A stretch of 64,000 nucleotides of DNA from G963675935 sp963823895 (lineage in GTDB: Bacteria > Planctomycetota > Planctomycetia > Pirellulales > Thermoguttaceae): assembly GCA_963823895.1 (NCBI GenBank), contig CAWGNG010000028.1:1-64000 (forward strand), written 5' to 3'. Below are positions 57,880-64,000 of this stretch, piece by piece; position 1 is the stretch's first letter; each line of letters begins with the position of its first letter. The notes under the pieces are model-generated. The model worked only from the letters and a program-made list of their open reading frames with translations. It was not told the origin of the DNA and ran no database searches. Both the position numbers and the translations under genes were made by a program.

Positions 57880-59526
57880 TTATGGAAACTTCACTTCCCG
57901 ATTCTCGGCATCGCGGCATTCCATCACCAGATGTTCCGGCGCGGCGCCTTCGACGCCGATGACTTGGATCGCCATCTCGCCCTCCTCTTCGAGCCGGGCC
58001 AACTCGTGCCGCTTGCGATTATTGAGGAAATCGGCCACTTCGTCCGACACGCGCAGCGTCACTTTGACGATCGGCTCGCGCTGGCTGGCGAGAATTAGCA
58101 GGCGGACGACGTCGATCGCCATGCTCTCCGGCGTTTTTACGACCGCCGACCCGCCGCAACTCGGGCATTCCATGTAGGCACTGCGCTTCGGATTGGTGCG
58201 GATGCGTTGCCGGGTCATTTCGATCAGGCCGAAGGGGCTGGTGCGGAGGATTTTCGTGCGGGCGCGATCGCGCTTCATGAAATCGCGCAACGCCCGCTCG
58301 ACGCCGTGACGGTGCTTCTCCTTCCGCATGTCGATAAAGTCGTTGACGATCACGCCGCCCAGATCGCGCAGCCGGATTTGCCGGGCGATCTCCTTGGCCG
58401 CGTGCAGGTTCATCTGGTAGGCGCTCTCCTCGGCGTCTCCCTCGGCGCGGAAGCTGCCGCTATTGACGTCAATGGCCACCAGGGCCTCGGTTTGGTCGAT
58501 CACGATCGATCCGCCCGACCTCAAGGGAACGCGGCGGCGGTGGATCTTGGCGATTTCCTCATCGAGAAGGTACTTGCGGAAAAGCGGCTCTTTGCCCTCG
58601 AACATTTGCAGGCGGTGGACGTAGCGGGGCATCACCAGTTGCAGGAACTCCTTGGCCCGCTCGTGCGCCTTCGGCTCGTCGATGTAAATGGCGTCGACGT
58701 CCGCGGTGACGATGTCGCGGATCGTGCGGATGATCATGTCGCTCTCTTCGTAGATGCCCACGGGAGCGGGGAGCTTCTTGATTCGCCGCGCGATCACCTT
58801 CCAGAGGCGGAGCAGGTAGGCCATGTCGCGGGAGAGCTCGCGCTTGGTGCGGTCGGACCCGGCGGTGCGGACGATGAAACCGACGCCCTTGGGCGGGTTC
58901 AGCTCGAGCATTATGTCGCGCAGGCGGCGGCGGACCGTCTCGTCCTCGATCTTCCGCGAAACGCCGACGCGGCCCAGCGCGGGCATGAGCACGAGATAAC
59001 GACCGGGGATGCTGATGTAGGTCGAGAGCGTCGGCCCCTTGGTGCCGATCCCCTCCTTGATCACCTGCACGAGCACTTCGTCGCCGCGGCGGAAGATCTC
59101 CTGGATGGGCGGCTTGAACCGCGGCCGGCCGCCGAAGCGAGGATTTCGCGGCCGATCGTGCCCGTTGCCGTGTCCATTGCCGGGCACTTCGTCGAATTCA
59201 TCGCCGACGTCCGACTCCGCGTTGCGTTGCGGCAGACGGCGCGGGCCGGAGGGGCCCATCGATTTCGCCGGATCGAAACCGCCCTGGCGGAAGTATTGCA
59301 ACTCCACGTCGCTGACGTGCAGGAAGCCGTTCCGCCCCACGCCGAAATCGACGAACGCCGCCTGGATGCTCGGCTCCAGGTTGACGATCACGCCTTTGTA
59401 AATGTTCCCTACGTAGTTGTCTTGTCCAGCCCTTTCCACATACAGTTCTTCGAGGGCTCCGTCTTCAACGATGGCGATCCGACATTCTTCCGGCTGCGCA
59501 ACGTTGATCAACATTTCCTGTTTCAT
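57880..59526 (-). CDS. rng: Ribonuclease E/G
   Basis: Encodes 548 residues from ATG 59526 (MKQEMLINVAQPEECRIAIV). The S1 domain (NIYKGVIVNLEPSIQAAFVD) has an insertion of about 60 residues rich in Arg, Gly and Pro. The catalytic part has ALVAIDVNSGSFR, GGVIVNDFIDM and the zinc link CPSCGG. RNase E/G processes rRNA and starts mRNA decay. The upstream frame is open but not homologous. Confidence 0.93.
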   Translation of the reverse strand: MKQEMLINVAQPEECRIAIVEDGALEELYVERAGQDNYVGNIYKGVIVNLEPSIQAAFVDFGVGRNGFLHVSDVELQYFRQGGFDPAKSMGPSGPRRLPQRNAESDVGDEFDEVPGNGHGNGHDRPRNPRFGGRPRFKPPIQEIFRRGDEVLVQVIKEGIGTKGPTLSTYISIPGRYLVLMPALGRVGVSRKIEDETVRRRLRDIMLELNPPKGVGFIVRTAGSDRTKRELSRDMAYLLRLWKVIARRIKKLPAPVGIYEESDMIIRTIRDIVTADVDAIYIDEPKAHERAKEFLQLVMPRYVHRLQMFEGKEPLFRKYLLDEEIAKIHRRRVPLRSGGSIVIDQTEALVAIDVNSGSFRAEGDAEESAYQMNLHAAKEIARQIRLRDLGGVIVNDFIDMRKEKHRHGVERALRDFMKRDRARTKILRTSPFGLIEMTRQRIRTNPKRSAYMECPSCGGSAVVKTPESMAIDVVRLLILASQREPIVKVTLRVSDEVADFLNNRKRHELARLEEEGEMAIQVIGVEGAAPEHLVMECRDAENREVKFP

Positions 59527-59678
59527 CTGGTTGCTTTCTTGTTCGGCAATACCGACAAGCACGCATTCGTTCGCGTGGCGCGGCCAGGTTGGCCGTGTTT
59601 TCTTCACGGGCTGGAAGCCCGTGCCACAGTTCCACTGGCTGGGGGCGCGGGCGCGGCTGGGATGGCGGCGGAGGCGGT

Positions 59679-60389
59679 TCATGCGGAGATCTCCACGCCG
59701 GTGCGGCGCAGATGCGATCCTTGCCGCTCGATGCCGGTTAAACCCAACGCCGCCAAAACCTCGCGCGGGCCGACGCTGCCGCGGCTGTCGATGCGAAGCC
59801 GCATCTTCAGCACGCCGCGATCGAACGCCAACTCCGAGAGGAGCGGACGCAGGTCGATCGCCGCACGCCCGCGGCCGCGCTCGATCGGCCACGACGCGGC
59901 GGCCAAAAGACGCTCGATCCGCTCGCACACGCCGGCCTGCTCGGGCGCGGGAATCGGGGCTTCGTAGGTGATGCTGCGGACGCTGGCCTTCTTGCTCCCT
60001 TCGGGCAGCACCTCCACCACGCGGAACGCCAGCCCTGGCGGGGCGTGCGGCGCCAATCGCCGCAGCAACTCCGCACCGGAAAAGGGGACAGTCCCCATTT
60101 GTGCGAAGCACCCTTCGGGCCGTTCCGGCAAATGGGGACTGTCCCCTTTTCCGGCGGCGGTGGTCGTTTCGGCCAACTCCAATTCCATCACCTCGTCGTC
60201 CCCCTCGATTCCAACCGCCAAGGCCAGGGGAAAGCTCATCCGCGGTTTCGGATGAAACCCCTCGCTGAAGCTCAGCGGCAGCCCGCCGCGGCGGAACAAT
60301 CGCTCCAGACACCGCATCAAGTCGCGGTGCCCAATCAACCGCAGGTCTCCCTGCTTGGAAAAACGAACGCGTACTCGTAATCGAACCAT
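59679..60389 (-). CDS. DUF2344 / radical-SAM-linked protein (TIGR03936-like) with in-frame hairpin insertion
   Basis: Encodes 236 residues from ATG 60389. RLRVRVRFSKQGDLRLIGHR, then RCLERLFRRGGLPLSFSEGF, HPKPRMSFPLALAVGIEG, is the family start. The segment GKGDSPHLPERPEGCFAQMG (and TVPFSG) after ELAETTTAA is read from a repeat (60076-60154) and interrupts the normal link to ELLRRLAPHAPPGLAFRVVE. In many genomes this domain sits beside a radical SAM protein and RNase E/G, as here. Function unknown. Confidence 0.85.
   Translation of the reverse strand: MVRLRVRVRFSKQGDLRLIGHRDLMRCLERLFRRGGLPLSFSEGFHPKPRMSFPLALAVGIEGDDEVMELELAETTTAAGKGDSPHLPERPEGCFAQMGTVPFSGAELLRRLAPHAPPGLAFRVVEVLPEGSKKASVRSITYEAPIPAPEQAGVCERIERLLAAASWPIERGRGRAAIDLRPLLSELAFDRGVLKMRLRIDSRGSVGPREVLAALGLTGIERQGSHLRRTGVEISA
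60076..60154. repeat. 26-bp perfect inverted repeat inside the DUF2344 gene
   Basis: CCGGAAAAGGGGACAGTCCC and CATTTG at 60076-60101 are exactly inverted at 60129-60154, with a 27-nt loop. The unit is read in frame without a stop. Confidence 0.92.
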
Positions 60390-60444
60390 TAGTCCGACTT
60401 CTCCCGCCACTGCCGTTGTCGGCGGGAAACCCAAAAAATCTCGG

Positions 60445-62187
60445 TTATTCGACAATCTCTCGAACGTGTTTCTTCACTTCTTCCTTGAGATAGCTTCTCA
60501 CGTCCCGGGCATTTTCCAGCAACATGACGCGGGCGGCGATGGCCTGACATTCGGCTAACGACACGCTGCGGCAAAGATTCTTCACCTCGGGAATCGAACT
60601 GGGGCTTACGCTGAACCGCCGCAAGCCCATGCCCAACAACAGCATCGTGTACAACGGGCTGCCGCTCATCTGCCCGCACATGCTGATCGGCACGCCCTTG
60701 CGGTCGGCCGCCTCGATCGACATGGCGATCAACTTCAGCACCGCCGGATCGGCCGGATTGTACAGGCCGACGACGTCCTTGTTGCTGCGATCGACGGCCA
60801 GCGTGTACTGCACCAAATCGTTCGTGCCGATGCTCAAGAAATCGACCTCCTCGACGAAGTGGTCGATCATCATCGCGGCGGCGGGCGTCTCGACCATCAT
60901 CCCCACCGGCACGTTGCGGTTGAAGGGGATGTTGTGTTCCTGCAAGTCTTCCATCACGTCGGCCAGCACCATTTTCGCCTGCCGCAGTTCGAGCAGCGTG
61001 GAGACCAGCGGGAACATGATGTAGATGTTGCCCAGCGCCGTGGCCCGCAGCGCCGCCCGCAACTGCGTGCGAAACAGCGGCAGATTGCGGAGCGCCAACC
61101 GGATGCTCCGCAGCCCCAGGCACGGATTCCGCTCGTCGTCAGGCCGGGCCATGTTCGGCATCTTGTCGGCCCCAAGGTCGAAGGTGCGAATCACCACCGG
61201 CTTCTGCTTCATCGCCTGCACGACCCGCGAATACGCCTGGAAATGGACCTCTTCGGTCGGCTCGACCTCGGCGCCGAGGTAGAGGAACTCGGTGCGGTAC
61301 AAACCCACGCCGTCCGCCCCGCGATCGACGCAGTGATCGACCTCGTAGGGAAACTCGATATTGCCCAGCAGTTCGATGCGGACGCCGTCGGTGGTTTCGG
61401 CGGGCAAATCGCGGAGCGGCTCCAGCATGCTCGCCTGGATGCGGGTCTCCTCGGCCCGGTGCCGATAACTGGCCAGCGTCTCCTCGTCGGGCTGGAGGAT
61501 CACCAGGCCCTTGTCGCCATCGATGATCGTCAACTCGCCGCCGGAAACTTCGGTCAAGAACGGCCCGGTGCCGACGACGGCCGGGATTTCCAGCGCCTCG
61601 GCCACGATCGCCGTGTGGCTGCCCGGCCCGCCGATCTCGGTGACGAAGCCGCGCACGAAGCGGCGGTCGAGATTCGACGTTTCGCTGGGCGTCAGATTAT
61701 GCGCCAGCACGAGCACCGGTGAGGCGAGATTCGAAATGCCCTCCCGGCGACGGCCCAACAGGTGCCGCAGCAGCCGCTTCTCGATGTCGAAAATGTCGTT
61801 GGCCCGCTCGGCCAGGTACGACGTCTCCAGCCGCTGGAAAACCTGGGCGTAGCGCCGCAAGATGCGGCTGACCGCGTATTCGGGCGAGTAGTGCCGCTGG
61901 CGGATCATCTCCTCCAGCTCGCTCCGCAGCCGCGAGTCCTGCAGCATTTGCAGATGGGCCTCGAAGATCGCCCCGTATTTCTCGCCCAACTCGGCGGAAA
62001 CGCTCTCGCGATGGTGGGAAATTTCGGCCGCTGCCGCCGCGATCGCCTTGTCCAACCGTTCCAACTCGTCGACGACCGCGTCGCGCGCCACGAAACGCCG
62101 AGGGATGCGGAATCCCTCGGTGTCCATCACCAACGCCTCGCCGATGGCCACGCCGGGCGAGACGGCAATCCCTTGTAATTTTTGCAT
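60445..62187 (-). CDS. ptsI: PTS enzyme I (phosphoenolpyruvate-protein phosphotransferase)
   Basis: Encodes 580 residues. The active His is in EIGGPGSHTAIVAEALEIPA; PEP-binding parts include GADGVGLYRTEFLYLG, NIYIMFPLVSTLLELRQAKM, DFLSIGTNDLVQYTLAVDRS and the Cys in VPISMCGQMSG. It takes the phosphate of PEP and gives it to HPr. The ptsH gene is directly upstream. No sugar-specific IIB/IIC genes are near. Confidence 0.95.
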   Translation of the reverse strand: MQKLQGIAVSPGVAIGEALVMDTEGFRIPRRFVARDAVVDELERLDKAIAAAAAEISHHRESVSAELGEKYGAIFEAHLQMLQDSRLRSELEEMIRQRHYSPEYAVSRILRRYAQVFQRLETSYLAERANDIFDIEKRLLRHLLGRRREGISNLASPVLVLAHNLTPSETSNLDRRFVRGFVTEIGGPGSHTAIVAEALEIPAVVGTGPFLTEVSGGELTIIDGDKGLVILQPDEETLASYRHRAEETRIQASMLEPLRDLPAETTDGVRIELLGNIEFPYEVDHCVDRGADGVGLYRTEFLYLGAEVEPTEEVHFQAYSRVVQAMKQKPVVIRTFDLGADKMPNMARPDDERNPCLGLRSIRLALRNLPLFRTQLRAALRATALGNIYIMFPLVSTLLELRQAKMVLADVMEDLQEHNIPFNRNVPVGMMVETPAAAMMIDHFVEEVDFLSIGTNDLVQYTLAVDRSNKDVVGLYNPADPAVLKLIAMSIEAADRKGVPISMCGQMSGSPLYTMLLLGMGLRRFSVSPSSIPEVKNLCRSVSLAECQAIAARVMLLENARDVRSYLKEEVKKHVREIVE

Positions 62188-62193
62188 CGACGC

Positions 62194-62484
62194 TTATTCG
62201 GGTTTCTTGGCTTCGTCGCCAAACCGGCCGGCAAAGAGCGGCTCCAATGCGTTCAGCACCGCGGCGGCGTCCGGACCCGTAGCCGTGACCGTCAGCCGTT
62301 CGCCCGGTTGAGCCACGAGCCCCATGATCTGCCATATATCGGTGGCTTCGACCCGCTGTTCCCCCTTGGCAATCGTCACCTTCGACTTGCCGCGTTGAAC
62401 CGTCTGCACAATCGCCAGCGCCGACCGTATATGCACGCCCGCCGGGTCGGTAACGACCACGTTGCGAGTAATTGACTCCGACAT
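62194..62484 (-). CDS. ptsH: HPr-like phosphocarrier
   Basis: Encodes 96 residues from ATG 62484. DPAGVHIRSALAIVQTV aligns with the HPr active site: His15 and Arg17 are kept, Pro18 is Ser. EATDIWQIMGLVAQPGERLT aligns without gap to the region around Ser46; here the residue is Asp. A phosphorylated-Ser46 mimic is possible, which would bypass HPr kinase control. Confidence 0.88.
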   Translation of the reverse strand: MSESITRNVVVTDPAGVHIRSALAIVQTVQRGKSKVTIAKGEQRVEATDIWQIMGLVAQPGERLTVTATGPDAAAVLNALEPLFAGRFGDEAKKPE

Positions 62485-62489
62485 GGTTG

Positions 62490-62969
62490 TTACGGTCCGA
62501 ACTGGTTGGTGTCGGCCTCGTTCAATAGGGTCTGGATGTCCTCCACGCTCTTGGCCTGCTTGAGGAATTTGCAAAACGTGTCGTCGCGAAGCTGGCGGGA
62601 GATGTTCTCCAGCGCCCGCAGGTGATCGCCGGGCCGGTCGGGGGGCGAAATCAGCAGGAAAAACAGATGGACGACCTCGCCGTCGAGGCTGGCGAAATCG
62701 ACCCCCTGCGGGCTGACCGCCACCGAGCCCACCAGCCGATCGACGCTGGGGTGCTTGGTATGCGGGACGGCGACGCCGCGGCCGATGCCGGTGCTGCCCA
62801 GTTCTTCGCGCTTGAGGATCGCCTTGACGATGCTCTCATACTCCTCTTTCTCGACCTTGCCCGCCTTGCAGAGCGCCTGGACCATCTCGCGAATCGCGCC
62901 TTCCTTATCGATGGCGTTGAGCTTGGCGATGATGGCGTCGCGACAAATAAAGTCGGCAAATCTCATCAT
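62490..62969 (-). CDS. ptsN: PTS IIA (nitrogen-type / fructose-type)
   Basis: Encodes 159 residues. REELGSTGIGRGVAVPHTKH carries the phosphorylated His (PHTKH); HLFFLLISPPDRPGDHLRAL and ENISRQLRDDTFCKFLKQAK are conserved. In proteobacteria IIA-Ntr is regulatory (potassium, sigma-54). It is here cotranscribed with hpf, as in many bacteria next to rpoN. Confidence 0.92.
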   Translation of the reverse strand: MMRFADFICRDAIIAKLNAIDKEGAIREMVQALCKAGKVEKEEYESIVKAILKREELGSTGIGRGVAVPHTKHPSVDRLVGSVAVSPQGVDFASLDGEVVHLFFLLISPPDRPGDHLRALENISRQLRDDTFCKFLKQAKSVEDIQTLLNEADTNQFGP

Positions 62970-62977
62970 TTCTCCTT

Positions 62978-63295
62978 TTATTCCTCCCGGTGCCCGGCGT
63001 TGCGATGGCGGTCTTGCACCTTCTCTTTGTGCTTTCGCAGTTGCTGTTCCATGTGGTCGACCGCCAGTTCGACTGCCGCCAGCAGGTTTTCCCCCTGGCC
63101 GGTAGCCACAAAGTCGTGCTTCTTGGCCGATACCTTCAGGTCAACCAGGGGGGCATCTCGGTGCTCCATGTTGACCGTGAGTTCGATCGCGCTGATGCGA
63201 TCATAGAGGCGGGTCAGTTTTTCCAACTTCTCCCGTACCACGGCCTGGGTCGCTTCGCTGACGTGCCCGTGCCGGACCGAAATGTTCATCTGCAC
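62978..63295 (-). CDS. hpf: Ribosome hibernation promoting factor, short form
   Basis: Encodes 105 residues from GTG 63295, 8 nt behind AAGGAG; ATG 63289 is a second possibility. MNISVRHGHVSEATQAVVRE, KLEKLTRLYDRISAIELTVN and AAVELAVDHMEQQLRKHKEK are HPF. It binds 30S decoding sites in slow growth. First gene of the PTS-hibernation-RNase group. Confidence 0.93.
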   Translation of the reverse strand: MQMNISVRHGHVSEATQAVVREKLEKLTRLYDRISAIELTVNMEHRDAPLVDLKVSAKKHDFVATGQGENLLAAVELAVDHMEQQLRKHKEKVQDRHRNAGHREE

Positions 63296-63326
63296 CGAAT
63301 CGACTCCTTGCTAAGATAAACCTCTA

Positions 63327-63355
63327 ATTTTAGCGGATTGCCGCCGACGACACAA
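63327..63355 (-). promoter_or_regulatory. Promoter of hpf-ptsN-ptsH-ptsI
   Basis: On the minus strand TTGTGT (63355-63350) and TAAAAT (63332-63327), 17 bp apart, 32 nt before the hpf GTG. Confidence 0.65.
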
Positions 63356-63399
63356 TGCAAACGCGGCCGACGCCCCAGGGCCGATCACTTTTCTACGGC

Positions 63400-63812
63400 G
63401 TTGGGGTGGCAATTGTACTGCCGCCCCTGAATTTGCAGGGTTTCCCGGGGGTGGCAGTCCAACTGCCACCCCAACGAACATCCCATCGTGAAACACTGAT
63501 TGGCCCCGGCCGGTGCCTTTCGGCGTAGGCGGCCTCGTCTCTAAGAGTCTACCTTCTTGCCGGCGCGGCATAAGGGGGCTCACCGGCTCTTTCCGCCACG
63601 GCAACATGGGAATTATAGCCCTGTGTGGGGGTATGGGCAACTTCAGCGCAGCCGGAACGTCGTTGCATCGCAGAGAGCAAACGCGGCGACCTACGTACTC
63701 TTCACGCTCCGCGTGAAGCCCGCACGCACTCTTCGTGCTCTTTCCACTCCGCGCGAAGTCCCCGCGTGCAGCCACCCCCCTCCCTCTCGCGGAGCGAGAG
63801 GAGTACAGGGCC
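63400..63812. repeat. Repeat-rich intergenic region before hpf
   Basis: 63400-63475 is the two-part GTTGGGGTGGCAATTGTACT...CTGCCACCCCAAC repeat. 63690-63812 has TCACGCTCCGCGTGA and TCGCGGAGCGAGA units bounded by GTAC, as at 28856-29009. A GTTTAGCCCGG unit follows at 63821. No gene with homology lies between 63356 and 63871. Confidence 0.75.
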
Positions 63813-63871
63813 AACGCTCTGTTTAGCCCGGAGCCAGCGGCGACGGCTTGCCCGTCTGCGGCCCACCGCCC

Positions 63872-64000
63872 TCAAACATCGCAGATCGCCACGGCCTGTT
63901 CGAGGCTCTTCAGTGCATCCGGCCGCGCGGGAACGAACTCCTGGCCGACGTAACCATCGTAGCCCGTGGCCACGATCGCCCGCATGATCTTGGCATAATC
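63872..64000 (-). CDS. C-terminal end of a hydroxypyruvate-isomerase-like TIM-barrel protein (5' end outside window)
   Basis: 43 codons to the window edge, with stop TGA at 63874-63872. DYAKIMRAIVATGYDGYVGQ, then EFVPARPDALKSLEQAVAIC, is the C-terminal end of sugar phosphate isomerase/epimerase proteins of the hydroxypyruvate isomerase type. Only the last part is seen, so the exact substrate cannot be told. Confidence 0.7.
   Translation of the reverse strand, partial: DYAKIMRAIVATGYDGYVGQEFVPARPDALKSLEQAVAICDV

Noticed and set aside
58207..59967. 586-residue open frame opposite RNase E/G
   Set aside because: Antisense shadow of rng with no homology; high GC leaves few stops.

Overview
The window looks like a planctomycete chromosome of the Pirellulales type. 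It is GC-rich and carries a PEP-CTERM protein end, Tat-exported oxidoreductase and deacetylase genes, a peptidase MA-like lytic metalloprotein, an RNase E/G fused to a PTS cluster, and an S10-spc-alpha ribosomal cluster that is unusually loose and full of palindromic repeats. Taxonomy is inferred from gene content; no rRNA gene is present.

Region 1 (1-8271) is accessory DNA. After the end of a PEP-CTERM gene and one unknown gene comes a compact set of co-directional, mostly ATGA-overlapping genes: AlpA-like DNA-binding protein, DUF669 protein, archaeo-eukaryotic-type primase (frameshifted), DnaB-like helicase, HTH protein, Xre regulator, TPR lipoprotein and a tyrosine integrase. The integrase reading frame runs into the 3' half of a tRNA-Gly(CCC) gene. 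This is best read as an integrative element with its own replication module.

Region 2 (8400-24813) holds a tail-specific protease, rpmB, gatC-gatA and gatB. gatA and gatB are separated by toxin-antitoxin type genes (hicBA, DUF433/DUF5615). Next come a PIN-domain gene with an unknown partner, a SAM hydrolase, a lipoprotein, a frameshifted hydrolase, a peptidase MA protein, a broken ISKra4-like transposase, a Uma2 nuclease and a frameshifted Tat oxidoreductase.

Region 3 (25032-43499) is the ribosomal block: rpsJ-rplC-D-W-B-rpsS-rplV-rpsC-rplP-rpmC-rpsQ-rplN-X-E-rpsN-rpsH-rplF-R-rpsE-rplO-secY-adk-(unknown)-map, then rpmJ-rpsM-K-D-rpoA-rplQ from a second promoter. Many of the gaps in this block are filled by 7-bp-periodic inverted repeats whose right arm may end at the next start codon. 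Related repeats lie in frame inside gatA and gatB, and a different palindrome lies in frame inside a DUF2344 gene.

Region 4 (43542-57852) is mixed: a metallopeptidase-like gene, a lone CopG/RHH protein, a TolC-like lipoprotein, a WYL regulator (frameshifted), a five-PAS histidine kinase (frameshifted), a Tat-exported histone-deacetylase-like enzyme, a DUF5009 membrane protein, rplU, an intact IS4-type element inserted in the loop of a palindrome, and a frameshifted RAYT transposase flanked by GTAG-headed REP pairs.

Region 5 (57880-64000, minus strand) runs hpf-ptsN-ptsH-ptsI-DUF2344 protein-RNase E/G from a clear promoter, and ends in the 3' part of a hydroxypyruvate-isomerase-like gene. No sugar permease of the PTS is seen, so these PTS proteins probably have a regulatory role.
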